Shown here: positions 43,463-52,075 of the stretch, in pieces | How the letters are laid out: each line of letters begins with the position of its first letter | How positions within the stretch are numbered: the stretch's first letter is position 1 | Program-made: the position numbers and the translations under genes | NCBI GenBank assembly: GCA_963763205.1 | Contig: CAVXNQ010000018.1 | Coordinates: 1-64,000, forward strand | Origin: DDH964 sp963763205 | Lineage (GTDB): Bacteria > Desulfobacterota > Desulfuromonadia > Desulfuromonadales > DDH964 | DNA length: 64,000 nt | Reading direction: 5' to 3' | The notes under the pieces: model-generated | Database searches by the model: none | Seen by the model: only the letters and a program-made list of their open reading frames with translations | What the model was told of the DNA's origin: nothing

Positions 43463-45559
43463 ATGGTTGAAAAGACGGACATGACTGCAGGCTGTCATCC
43501 CGATCGACTGCTGTCGCCCCCCCAGCCCGTCCTCACCCTGCTCGAGGCCTGCCGGGCGCCATCCACCACCGCCGCAGAGCTCAGGGAAATCGTCCTGCAG
43601 GATCCCGGACTGTGCGCGCGGGTTCTCCGGGCGGCAAGCCGCACCTGTCCCGAGCACCTCGACCCCGCAGCACCGATCACCTCGGCCCTGGCCGTACTCG
43701 GTCGTCCCGCCTTGGAGGGCCTGGCACTCCGGGCGGCGCAGACCCTCCTCGCCAATCCCCTCGACAACGAACAGGCCCGGTTTCTGCGGCAACTCCAGCT
43801 TTTTTCCCGGACCGGGGGTGAGCTCTGCCGGAGTCTGGCCGAGGCTGCCGGCTATCCCGCCCCGGAAGAAGCCCGGGTGACCGGGATGTTGCTCAACCTC
43901 GGCATCCTGACGCTCTTTTCCTGCCACCCCGCCCGCTATCCCCGGGAATTGGGCGCCCAGCCCGGCAATGCCGAGGCGCTGACGGAGGAACAAGCCCGGT
44001 TTGCCGTCGACCATCTGCAACTGGCAGCCGTGCTGGTCGGGGAGTGGGGGCTCGACTCCTTCATGGCGGACGCTCTGCGGCTGCTCCAACTCGCCCCCGA
44101 AGCCTGCCGGGAAGCGCCACAGCTGGTGCGCATCGCCCGGCTCGTCCGGGAACTCTGCCCCTCCCCCTTAGAGTCGGCTGCCGGTTGCGAAACGCTGGCG
44201 ACCCAACTGCTCGGAACGGACGGGACTGCGCTGGCCGCCGTCTGCCGCCGCGCCGCGGAGCGTTGCCGCCTCTTGGCCTCTGCCGCCGATTCCGAAACGG
44301 ATGTTGTGGAACAGGAGGAGCGCTCCCGTCGGAACCTGACCGTCCTGGTCTTTTCCCTGGCCGCGCAGCAGGGTATTTGCACCCAGCTGGCCGCAGCCGG
44401 GGATCGGGCAGGTTTGTTGGCCGCGGCGCACAACCTCTACTTGCGCGGTGCGCCGGTCCGGGATGCGTTCTTCTTTCTCTCCTCTGGGAGTCGTGGCGAG
44501 TTCGTCGGTCAGCCCGTTCCCGGCCAGCCGCGACGTCTGAAGGCCCTGGCCACCTCCCGCGAGGGGAAAAACCTGCTCGCCGCCGCCCTGCGCAGCGGCC
44601 GCATGTGCTATTCCTTCGCCACCCCGGCCGCCGCCGCCGTTTTTGACCGGCAACTGGCAGAGCTCTGCGGGAGCGCCGGCATCGCCGTCCTGCCGCTGGG
44701 GGAAGGCTCGCCGCCTTTGGGCGCGGTGGTCCTCGGCCTTGACTCCGCGGCGGAAGTCGAGGCCCTGGACAGCCCCGGCCTGCTCCAACTCGGCCGGGAG
44801 CTGGCGGCTCGCCTCGAGTCGCCTGCCGCCCCCGCCGTTCACCGGGCTTCCGCCCGGCCCGAACGCTCCCAGCTGAACAAGATCGCCCATGAAATCCGCA
44901 CCCCTCTGGCGATCATCAACAATTACATGAGCGCACTGCACCTCCTTTTGGAGGGAAGCGAAAATGCCGGGGTGGTCGGCGCCGTGGAGACGGAAATCCG
45001 CCGCATCGGCGAAATCCTCAGCTATTACACCGAGGCGGGGAAGGCTCCCGCCGGGACCGACCAGGCCCCGAGTCCCGCTGCGCTGGCGATGGCGGCCATA
45101 GAGAGCCTCGCGCCCACCCACTTTGCCCCTAAGAACCTCAACATCCGGACCGATTTCGACCCTGACATCGCGCCGTTACCCGCAAACCCGGTCGCGGTCA
45201 GCCAGATCCTGGTCAATCTCCTCAAAAACGCCGCCGAAGCCCTGCCCGCCGGGGGGCGGATCGAAGTGGCGATCCGGGAATACCTGACCTCCAGCGACGA
45301 GCGGCAGGTGGTGATCAGCATCCAGGACAACGGCCCGGGGATCGCGCCGGAGATCCTGGAACGGTTCTTCAGTCCCGTCGCCAGCACCAAGGGGGAGGGA
45401 CATGCGGGCCTGGGACTGCATATTGTCAAAGGGCTGGCGGACGACATCGGCGCCCGGGTCGCCTGCCGAAGCACTCCCGGCCAGGGGGCCTGTTTCGAGC
45501 TGCGGATTCCCCGCCACGCGGCCCACGACGACGCGACTACCGACAAGGATGGGAACTAG
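43463..45559 (+). CDS. HDOD-domain sensor histidine kinase
   Basis: 698 aa. The N-terminal HDOD domain (about 15-230) opens with PPQPVLTLLEACRAPSTTAAEL and DPGLCARVLRAASR. A middle sensor-like part (270-460) has no clear name, and the kinase core follows: H-box LNKIAHEIRTPLAIINNY (His near 475), then N-box NLLKNAAEALPAGG, G1 DNGPGIAPEILERFFSP and G2 GHAGLGLHIVKG. No membrane segment, so a soluble kinase. Start at the ATG at 43463, with GGGGTGG upstream. The response-regulator gene begins 3 bases after the stop, so they form a pair. Confidence 0.85.
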   Translation: MVEKTDMTAGCHPDRLLSPPQPVLTLLEACRAPSTTAAELREIVLQDPGLCARVLRAASRTCPEHLDPAAPITSALAVLGRPALEGLALRAAQTLLANPLDNEQARFLRQLQLFSRTGGELCRSLAEAAGYPAPEEARVTGMLLNLGILTLFSCHPARYPRELGAQPGNAEALTEEQARFAVDHLQLAAVLVGEWGLDSFMADALRLLQLAPEACREAPQLVRIARLVRELCPSPLESAAGCETLATQLLGTDGTALAAVCRRAAERCRLLASAADSETDVVEQEERSRRNLTVLVFSLAAQQGICTQLAAAGDRAGLLAAAHNLYLRGAPVRDAFFFLSSGSRGEFVGQPVPGQPRRLKALATSREGKNLLAAALRSGRMCYSFATPAAAAVFDRQLAELCGSAGIAVLPLGEGSPPLGAVVLGLDSAAEVEALDSPGLLQLGRELAARLESPAAPAVHRASARPERSQLNKIAHEIRTPLAIINNYMSALHLLLEGSENAGVVGAVETEIRRIGEILSYYTEAGKAPAGTDQAPSPAALAMAAIESLAPTHFAPKNLNIRTDFDPDIAPLPANPVAVSQILVNLLKNAAEALPAGGRIEVAIREYLTSSDERQVVISIQDNGPGIAPEILERFFSPVASTKGEGHAGLGLHIVKGLADDIGARVACRSTPGQGACFELRIPRHAAHDDATTDKDGN

Positions 45560-45562
45560 GTT

Positions 45563-47755
45563 ATGAAGATTGAGAGTCCGCCGGCTGAGGCCGGATTGTG
45601 GCTTCGGCCGCACATTCTCATCGTCGACGATGATGCCGCCATGCTGCAGAGCCTGAGTTTCCTGCTCGGCGCCAAGGGGTTTGTGGCGGAAACCGCCGAC
45701 AGCGGCCCGGCGGCGCTCGGCAAGCTGGAGTCGCGAAGCTACGAGATCATGCTCCTCGACCTGCAGATGCCCGACATGCGCGGCGAGGAAGTGTTGCGCT
45801 ACGTCACCGAGCGGAATCTGGAAACCAAGGTCATCGTGGTCAGTGGCGAAACCTCCATCGCCACGGTCAAGGAAACCCTCCGGGAAGGCGCCTACGACTT
45901 CGTGCGCAAGCCCTACGATCCCGGCGAGCTGCTCACCACCGTCGCCAATGCCCTGACCCGCTCGGGCCTGGAGCGGCAGACCAGGGAGATGACCCAGGCG
46001 CTAGAGGAATCGGAACGCCTGCACCGCTATATCGTCAATCACTCCCCGGACTTCGTCTATGTCCTCGATGCCCAGGGCTGCTTCACCTTCGTCAACGACC
46101 GGGCCGAAGACCTGCTCGGCTACCGGCGCGAGGACCTGGTAGGCAAGCACTTTTCGATGCTGATCCACGACGAGGACCTCCCCCAGGCGCGTTACGTCTT
46201 CTGCGAGCGGCGCACCGGCAAGCGGGCCTCCCGGGACGTGGAACTGCGCCTCAGGGTCAACAGCAACGCCCGGGCGGTGCGCTTTTTCGAGACCTATGTT
46301 CTGCCGATCTCCCTGCACTCGGCGGGAATCTATAACCCCGCCGGCACCGGTGGTCTGGGCGAGTTTCTCGGCACCTACGGCTGCGCCCGGGACATCACCG
46401 ACCGCAAACGCAACGAGGAACTGCTCAACTACCAGGCCTACCACGACCTGCTGACCAGTCTACCGAACCTGGTGCTGTTCCAGGACCGGTTGAGCCAGTC
46501 CCTGGCCCAGGCCCGGCGCCATGGTCATCAGCTCGCGGTGATGTACCTCGACCTCGACCGCTTCAAACTGATCAACGACAGCCTCGGCCACGGTGCCGGC
46601 GACCAGGTGCTGCGCACCACCGCCGAGCGGGTCGTCTCCTGCCTGCGCGACGAGGACACCCTGGCCCGAATCGGCGCTGACGAGTTCACGCTGCTGCTGC
46701 CGCAGATCGGCAACCGCGAGGATGCCGTCGTCGTCGCCGAGAAGATCCTCGCCCGCATCCGCGAGCCCCAGGTGGTGGCAGGACACGAGGTTTTCAGCAG
46801 CGCCAGTATCGGCATCGCTCTTTATCCCAATGCCGGGGAATCGGTCGAGACCCTGGTGCAGAGTGCCGACGTCGCCATGTACCATGTCAAGTCGAGCGGC
46901 AAAGACGGCTTCCGCTTCTTCAGCGACGAGATGTACACCTCCTACTCGTCCCACCTCGCCCTTGAGCAGGACCTGCACCGCGCCGTCGAGGCCAACCAGC
47001 TCGAGGTCTTCTTCCAGCCCAAGGTCGACGTGCGCGACTGCCGGGTGGTCGGCATGGAGGCGCTGCTGCGCTGGCAGCACCCGGAAAAGGGACTTCTCTC
47101 CCCCTCCGAGTTCATCCCGCTGGCCGAGGAGTCGGGGATGATCATTCCCATCGGCGACTGGGTCCTGCGCGCCACCTGCCGCGAGATCTGCCGCTGGCGG
47201 GACCAGGGGCTGGAGCCGGTGAAGGTCTCGGTCAACATTTCCGCGATTCAGATCGAGCAGGAGGACTTCATCCCCAAGATCCTGGCTGCCCTGGAGGAGA
47301 CGGGTCTCGACGGCAGCTGCCTGGAAATCGAGATCACCGAGCACGGCCTGGTCAAGAAGCGGGAGCAGATTGTCGCCACTCTCCGGCAGCTCGCCAGCCA
47401 CGGCATCACCATCGCCATCGACGACTTCGGCACCGGCTATTCCTCTCTGGCCTACCTGCAGCAGTTCCCCATCCACACCCTGAAGATCGACCGCTCTTTC
47501 GTGCAGGGGATCGAGACCACCGGTCAGGAGGCCTGCCTGGTCGACGCCATCGCCGCCATGGCCCGTGGCCTGAAGCTGCACCTGGTGGCCGAGGGCGTGG
47601 AAACTCCCGCCCAGCTCGACTACCTCAAGAAGCGTGGCTGCAACGAGGTCCAGGGCTATCTCTTCAGTCGCCCGGTCTCCGCCGAAAAGACCCTGGAACT
47701 GCTTGCCGGCCTGCAGGACGGCCGGCTGGAGGCCTGCCCGATCTCCCCGGACTGA
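45563..47755 (+). CDS. Receiver-PAS-GGDEF-EAL response regulator
   Basis: 730 aa. Receiver (about 13-130) with Asp in MLLDLQMPDMRGEE; PAS (145-290) with SPDFVYVLDAQGCFTFVNDR; GGDEF (about 300-455), whose site reads GADEF with ARIGADEFTLLLP and so is probably not a good cyclase; EAL (475-725) with MEALLRWQHP, EITEHGLVK, DDFGTGYSSLAYL, LKIDRSFV and VAEGVET, all phosphodiesterase residues present. The likely output is c-di-GMP breakdown or binding, controlled by the partner kinase upstream. Confidence 0.88.
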   Translation: MKIESPPAEAGLWLRPHILIVDDDAAMLQSLSFLLGAKGFVAETADSGPAALGKLESRSYEIMLLDLQMPDMRGEEVLRYVTERNLETKVIVVSGETSIATVKETLREGAYDFVRKPYDPGELLTTVANALTRSGLERQTREMTQALEESERLHRYIVNHSPDFVYVLDAQGCFTFVNDRAEDLLGYRREDLVGKHFSMLIHDEDLPQARYVFCERRTGKRASRDVELRLRVNSNARAVRFFETYVLPISLHSAGIYNPAGTGGLGEFLGTYGCARDITDRKRNEELLNYQAYHDLLTSLPNLVLFQDRLSQSLAQARRHGHQLAVMYLDLDRFKLINDSLGHGAGDQVLRTTAERVVSCLRDEDTLARIGADEFTLLLPQIGNREDAVVVAEKILARIREPQVVAGHEVFSSASIGIALYPNAGESVETLVQSADVAMYHVKSSGKDGFRFFSDEMYTSYSSHLALEQDLHRAVEANQLEVFFQPKVDVRDCRVVGMEALLRWQHPEKGLLSPSEFIPLAEESGMIIPIGDWVLRATCREICRWRDQGLEPVKVSVNISAIQIEQEDFIPKILAALEETGLDGSCLEIEITEHGLVKKREQIVATLRQLASHGITIAIDDFGTGYSSLAYLQQFPIHTLKIDRSFVQGIETTGQEACLVDAIAAMARGLKLHLVAEGVETPAQLDYLKKRGCNEVQGYLFSRPVSAEKTLELLAGLQDGRLEACPISPD

Positions 47756-47807
47756 GGAGCGGCGGGCCGGACATGGGCGTATAATGGAGACAAAAGGAGT
47801 TGCGCCC

Positions 47808-48233
47808 ATGCCGAATCGCAGCGAACTGGCGAAAATTCACATTGCCATCAAAGAGTTGGGGCTGGATGACGCCACCTACCGCGGGATGTTGTGGGACCGC
47901 TACCACAAGGAGTCGGCCGTCGATCTCACCTCCAGCCAAGTCGCCGACCTGCTTGACATCTTCCATCAGAAGGGCTGGCGGCCGGCCTCCTTCGGCCAGC
48001 GCGGCCTGATCCACGTTCTCTGGCGGCGCCTCGCCGCTGCCGGGGCCGTAGAGCATCCGGAAGAGGAGGCGATGGCGGCTTTCGTCGAGCACGCCACCGG
48101 CAAGAACGACCTGCGGCGGCTTACCGTGGTCGAGGCGAGCCGGGTGATCGAACGGCTGAAGAGGTGGCTGGAGCGGGTAGGGGAGGGGAGCATCGCGGCA
48201 CTGAGGCGATGGCATTGCCCGCAAAAGGATTGA
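47808..48233 (+). CDS. Mu GemA/Gp16-like protein (DUF1018)
   Basis: The 141-aa protein starts MPNRSELAKIHIAIKELGLD, with DATYRGMLWDRYHKESAVDL and QKGWRPASFGQRGLIHVLWR, as in the Mu GemA (gp16) family. GemA modulates host supercoiling and early gene expression in phage Mu. No other phage genes are nearby, so it is a remnant or a domesticated copy. ATG at 47808 behind AAAAGGAG. Confidence 0.75.
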   Translation: MPNRSELAKIHIAIKELGLDDATYRGMLWDRYHKESAVDLTSSQVADLLDIFHQKGWRPASFGQRGLIHVLWRRLAAAGAVEHPEEEAMAAFVEHATGKNDLRRLTVVEASRVIERLKRWLERVGEGSIAALRRWHCPQKD

Positions 48234-48311
48234 CAACCCGCTGATTGACAACCCGCTGCTGTAGTCGATACCTATGATCTGTTGCGTTTTTCATTGTCAG
48301 GGGAGGGATAC

Positions 48312-48416
48312 GTGAAAGACAGCACCGATAACCCCATCCGCCCGCCGGCCAATGAAGCCGGATGGGCGGATTTCTTTGGGCTCTTGAAAGTAGCCGAGAC
48401 AGGAAGACCTGCCTAG
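48312..48416 (+). CDS. Small open frame, 34 aa (possible antitoxin fragment)
   Basis: GTG at 48312 behind GGGGAGGG. The peptide reads MKDSTDNPIRPPANEAGWAD, then FFGLLKVAETGRPA and a stop. The P-x-GWAD-FF pattern loosely resembles the C-terminal tails of AbrB/MazE-type antitoxins, but it is too short to assign. A long hairpin-like repeat of CCATCCG/CGGATGG overlaps it. Confidence 0.3.
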   Translation: MKDSTDNPIRPPANEAGWADFFGLLKVAETGRPA

Positions 48417-48540
48417 TGGAAGGTTTCTAGTTTCTATATCTAGAAACTAGAAACCCATATCTATAAATTCTGTTTCCAGATATGGGAAAGTTTTCTATAT
48501 CTCGAAACGCCATCTAAATTTAGTTAGACCGCTCAAGAAG
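48417..48540. repeat. AT-rich palindromic region before the VOC gene
   Basis: GGTTTCTAGTTTCTA and TAGAAACTAGAAACC (48422-48455) form a perfect 15-bp inverted repeat with a 4-base loop. CCCATATCT (48454-48462) and AGATATGGG (48478-48486) form another, and a third copy of TTTCTATATCTCGAAAC lies at 48492-48508. The region is clearly lower in GC than the rest. Confidence 0.7.
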
Positions 48541-48553
48541 AAATATTTAGATC

Positions 48554-49006
48554 ATGAGAAAAGCCAAATTACTGCAAATGCACAACATTGGCATCGTTGT
48601 CGACGACCTCAAGGCCGCTATCGCGTTCTTTGCCGAACTCGGTCTTGAACTGGAGGGCGAAACAACCGTCGAGGGGCAATGGGTGGACCGCATCGTTGCG
48701 CTCAACGGTGTCCGAAGTGATATCGCAATGATGCGGACTCCTGATGGCCACAGTCGACTTGAGTTGACGAAGTTCCAAAGGCCAATGGTGACCAGCGTCG
48801 AGCTGAATGCACCGGTGAACACGTTGGGTATACGTCGCATCATGTTCGCCGTTGATGATATCAAAGAAGTCCTTACCCGCCTGCAGGCCCATGGTGCTGA
48901 ACTCGTTGGAGAGATAGTTCAATACGAAGACATCTACCTACTCTGTTACGTTCGTGGTCCTGAAGGCATTCTCATTGCTCTGGCTGAACCGCTCCGCGGG
49001 GAATGA
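48554..49006 (+). CDS. VOC-family (glyoxalase/bleomycin-resistance fold) protein
   Basis: 150 aa with two beta-alpha-beta-beta-beta halves: MHNIGIVVDDLKAAIAFFAE and IRRIMFAVDDIKEVLTRLQA. Likely metal ligands are His10 and Glu residues near the ends of each half (RLELTKF; GILIALAEP). Substrate unknown; the family covers isomerases, dioxygenases and drug-binding proteins. Codon use is more AT-rich than its neighbours, suggesting transfer. Confidence 0.85.
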   Translation: MRKAKLLQMHNIGIVVDDLKAAIAFFAELGLELEGETTVEGQWVDRIVALNGVRSDIAMMRTPDGHSRLELTKFQRPMVTSVELNAPVNTLGIRRIMFAVDDIKEVLTRLQAHGAELVGEIVQYEDIYLLCYVRGPEGILIALAEPLRGE

Positions 49007-49146
49007 AGGGGACAGCCTCAGCCGACCGTCGTTGTGGGCGGGAGTCGCACTCAGTTCGGGGTGCCAGCCAAATCCGCAGATCCTAGCATAAAACGAGCAC
49101 AAAAACCCCGACGGCGCAAACCGACCCGCCGGGAAGGAGGAATTCG

Positions 49147-50106
49147 ATGAAGATCGTGGTTCTGGATGGACATGCTCTCAACCCCGGGGATTTGGACTGG
49201 GGGCCGTTGGCGGCTCACGGTGAGCTGCAGGTCCATCCCCGCAGCGCCCCCGGCGAAGTGCTGGAGCGGGCTGCCGGGGCGGAGGTCCTGCTCACCAACA
49301 AGGTTGTGCTCGATGCCGACTGCTTGGCGCAGTTGCCCGACCTGCAATACATCGGCGTGACGGCCACCGGCACCAACGTCGTCGATCTCGCCGCGGCCAA
49401 AGCCAGAGGGATCGTCGTGACCAACGTTCCCGCCTACAGCACCCCGTCGGTGGCCGAACACGTCTTCGCGCTGCTGCTGGCGCTGGCGCGGCGGGTCGAG
49501 GGGCATTCCACCCTGGTGCGCGAGGGGCGCTGGAGCGCCTCACCGGACTTCAGCTTCTGGGATGGGGAGCTGGTCGAACTCGCGGGACGGCGCCTCGGCC
49601 TGGTCGGGTTCGGCGCCATCGGCCAGGCGGTGGCGCGCATCGGCCTGGCCTTCGGCATGCGGATCCTGGTGAATACGGGCCATCCGGAACGTCACCGGGG
49701 GGACCTGCCGGGGGTATCCTTCCTCGCGCTGGAAGAACTGCTCGCCGGCAGCGACGTGGTCAGCCTGCATTGCCCGCTAACCCCGGAGACCGAGCATCTG
49801 CTTGATGCCCGCCGCCTTGCCCTGATGCGTCCCGGGGCGTTTCTGATCAACACCGGAAGGGGGCCGCTGGTCGATGAGGCGGCGCTGGCGACGGCACTCA
49901 ACGAGGGAAGACTGGCCGGTGCCGGCCTCGATGTCCTCTCCAGCGAGCCGCCGTCCCCCGGCAATCCCCTGCTCGCTGCCCGCAATTGCCTGATCACCCC
50001 GCACATCGCCTGGGCGACCCGCGCCTCCCGCTCCCGCCTGCTGGATGTGGTCGTCGCCAATGTCGCCGCCTTTTTGGCCGGCAAGCCGCGGAACGTGGTG
50101 AATTGA
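49147..50106 (+). CDS. D-isomer 2-hydroxyacid dehydrogenase
   Basis: 319 aa, NAD(P)-dependent. It has the Rossmann motif LGLVGFGAIGQAVA, catalytic Arg in NTGRGPLVDEAAL, the Glu in LSSEPP, and the His in ITPHIAW. Substrate is not fixed by the sequence; glycerate/hydroxypyruvate types look similar. The gene stands alone with AAGGAGG upstream of the ATG. Confidence 0.92.
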   Translation: MKIVVLDGHALNPGDLDWGPLAAHGELQVHPRSAPGEVLERAAGAEVLLTNKVVLDADCLAQLPDLQYIGVTATGTNVVDLAAAKARGIVVTNVPAYSTPSVAEHVFALLLALARRVEGHSTLVREGRWSASPDFSFWDGELVELAGRRLGLVGFGAIGQAVARIGLAFGMRILVNTGHPERHRGDLPGVSFLALEELLAGSDVVSLHCPLTPETEHLLDARRLALMRPGAFLINTGRGPLVDEAALATALNEGRLAGAGLDVLSSEPPSPGNPLLAARNCLITPHIAWATRASRSRLLDVVVANVAAFLAGKPRNVVN

Positions 50107-50202
50107 AGGCTGCCGGCGCGGGTGTGCCGTCTACGGCAAAGGGGGGACCATCGGCCTGGTCAAGCTGGGTCTGTCGCTTGCCGCCGCCGCGGGCGGCGCT
50201 CC

Positions 50203-50232
50203 TTGACAGGGGTCGCGGGGGGGTGGTATAAA
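50203..50232 (+). promoter_or_regulatory. Promoter of the zinc-finger gene at 50307
   Basis: TTGACA (50203-50208), 18-base spacer, TATAAA (50227-50232), 75 bases before the start codon. Confidence 0.65.
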
Positions 50233-50306
50233 TCGCCCTCCTCGATTGCCAAATCCGGGCCGCCGGTGGGGATTTCCCCGGCGGCCCCTTGCCTGCAAGG
50301 AGCTCC

Positions 50307-50741
50307 ATGACCGCCCAGACCCGCTCGCCCGGCGATATCGTCGAAGCCCGCTGTACCCGTTGCCGCACCCTCACCAACCACACCATCATCGCCCTTGTCG
50401 AGACCCGGATCGCCCGCGTCCAGTGCAACACCTGCGGCGGAACCCACAACTACCATCCCCCTGCTGCGGCCCCGGTCCGTCCGGCCCGCAAAACCCCCGT
50501 CGCTCGTTCCGCGCCCCGGACCAGCGCGCGGGTGAGCAGTGACCAGCAGATCTGGCAGCAGGCCTGCAGTGAAGTCGAGGCGGCCAGCGCCGTCCCTTAT
50601 GCCATGGACCGCTCGTTCCAAATCGGGATGCTGGTGGCCCACCCGGCCTTCGGCGTCGGCACGGTCACCGCGCTGTTCCCTCCCAACAAGGTCGAGATCC
50701 TGTTCCAGGTCGGGCGCAAACTGCTGCGCTGCGCCAACTAA
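50307..50741 (+). CDS. Zinc-finger protein with a UvrD-tail-like domain
   Basis: 144 aa. An N-terminal CxxC...CxxC knuckle (EARCTRCRTLTN, VQCNTCGGTHNY) is followed by a proline/alanine-rich linker and a C-terminal part, MLVAHPAFGVGTVTALFPPN then ILFQVGRKLL, that matches the small barrel at the C-terminus of UvrD/PcrA helicases, which binds RNA polymerase. A link to transcription or repair is inference. ATG at 50307 behind AAGGAG; its TAA stop is the edge of the next repeat. Confidence 0.7.
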   Translation: MTAQTRSPGDIVEARCTRCRTLTNHTIIALVETRIARVQCNTCGGTHNYHPPAAAPVRPARKTPVARSAPRTSARVSSDQQIWQQACSEVEAASAVPYAMDRSFQIGMLVAHPAFGVGTVTALFPPNKVEILFQVGRKLLRCAN

Positions 50742-50869
50742 GGAGTTGTAAATGAATAACATGATCAAAATTGCGCTCAGATCTGGGTCAGATTTGGCGA
50801 CTGAAGCACGGTCAAAAATGGCCGAAGATGAGATGCAAGATGCCCATGTTATTTGTTTGCAGCTCCTAA
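50739..50869. repeat. Palindromic element, copy 2 (131 bp, internally deleted)
   Basis: Reverse-complemented it matches copy 1 closely, but 54 bases are missing between two copies of GATTTGGCG in copy 1, consistent with a deletion between direct repeats. The first bases are the stop codon TAA of the zinc-finger gene. Confidence 0.85.
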
Positions 50870-50942
50870 GTCCGGTGGCGCCGCTTGCCAGGTTCTGAAC
50901 CTTGGCTAAACTGGGGGTGATTTTCAACCCTGGAGGCAGCCG

Positions 50943-51131
50943 ATGGCGATCAGCGAGAGACGGCGGGAGATGCGGCGTCGCAGGCAGCGGCGGGAAAAAC
51001 GCCTGCGTGAAGAGTTGAAACTGCCCAGCCAGCAGGGAACGGCCGGCAAGACCCGCGACAAGCGGCAAACGACAGCGGCCGATCCCCCGGCGGCGGGTAA
51101 ATCGGGCGGCAGCCACGAGCCCGAACGTTAG
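50943..51131 (+). CDS. Small basic protein, 62 aa
   Basis: Starts MAISERRREMRRRRQRREKR, very rich in Arg and Lys, then a disordered tail. ATG at 50943 behind GGAGG. No family recognised. It may be a nucleic-acid-binding peptide, but such frames can also be chance. Confidence 0.45.
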   Translation: MAISERRREMRRRRQRREKRLREELKLPSQQGTAGKTRDKRQTTAADPPAAGKSGGSHEPER

Positions 51132-51170
51132 CATTCCCGGCCGCAGCGGCCGGATTCCAGCGGGTATCCC

Positions 51171-51860
51171 ATGCAGTTCGCCGAGCTACACCCCTGGGAG
51201 ATGGGTTACAGGGAGGCGGTCGCCCTGCAGCGCCGTCTGGCGGAGCGGGTCGAACTGCACCTACCGCCCGGCTGGACCCCGCGCAGCGTGGCCGGCGTGG
51301 ACGTCTCCTACGAAAAGCACGGCGATCTCTTCTTCGCCGGCGTGGTGGTGTTGCGGCTGCCTGATCTGACCCCCCTCGCCACCGCCGCGGCCCACGACCG
51401 GGTCACCTTCCCCTACATCCCCGGGCTCCTCTCCTTCCGGGAACTCCCCGTTCTGCTCGAAGCCTTCCGCCGTCTCCCGCTGGTTCCCGATGTGGTCCTG
51501 GTCGACGGCCAGGGGATCGCCCACCCACGGCGCCTCGGCCTGGCCAGTCACCTCGGCCTGTGGCTGGGGATCCCGACCGTCGGCTGCGCCAAGAGCCGCC
51601 TGTGCGGAGAGCATCCCCCGCCGGGACGCCGGCGCGGCGACCGCGTACCCCTGTGCCAGGGCGGGGAGCAGATCGGCGCCGTCCTGACCACCCGCGACAA
51701 CGTCAAGCCCCTCTACATCTCGCCCGGACATCGCATGGACATCGCCACCGCCGTTGACCTGACCCTGGCCTGCGGCGGCCGCTACCGGCTGCCGGAACCG
51801 ACCCGCCAGGCCCACCTGTTGACCAACCGCCTGCGCCGCGAGGCGCCGGCGGTCACCTGA
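51171..51860 (+). CDS. nfi: Endonuclease V
   Basis: Nfi nicks DNA 3' of deoxyinosine. The 229-aa protein has the catalytic Asp in VAGVDVSYE, YIPGLLSFRELP, the second Asp in VLVDGQGIAHPRRLGLASHLG and a late Lys/Asp region (TTRDNVKPLYISPGH). Complete. ATG at 51171. Confidence 0.95.
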   Translation: MQFAELHPWEMGYREAVALQRRLAERVELHLPPGWTPRSVAGVDVSYEKHGDLFFAGVVVLRLPDLTPLATAAAHDRVTFPYIPGLLSFRELPVLLEAFRRLPLVPDVVLVDGQGIAHPRRLGLASHLGLWLGIPTVGCAKSRLCGEHPPPGRRRGDRVPLCQGGEQIGAVLTTRDNVKPLYISPGHRMDIATAVDLTLACGGRYRLPEPTRQAHLLTNRLRREAPAVT

Positions 51861-51890
51861 ATGATTCACGAGAAAAGTGCCTGATCCGCT

Positions 51891-52075
51891 TAGGGACTCG
51901 GAACTAACAAATATACCGTTTTACATCTCATCCTCAGGCCATCTTTGCCGCCCCTTCAATCGCAAAATCCTCAGCGTAGCCCTGCTGCGCCTGCGGTTTT
52001 GCTCAATCCGGAGCAACAAATCTGACCTAAGTCTGAGCGAAAAACCTGGTATATCGGTTAATTTCGAGCACCTTA
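51891..52075. repeat. Palindromic element, copy 3 (185 bp)
   Basis: TAGGGACTCGGAACTAACAA at one end matches the reverse complement of the other, TAAGGTGCTCGAAATTAACC, in part. The core is AGCGTAGCCCTGCTGCGCCT. The right edge, TTA on the plus strand, is the TAA stop codon of the minus-strand gene at 52073. Confidence 0.8.

Noticed and set aside
48417..49010. Integron cassette with an attC site before the VOC gene
   Set aside because: VOC genes are common cassettes, but the palindromes lack the paired GTT/AAC ends and spacing of attC, and no integrase is present.
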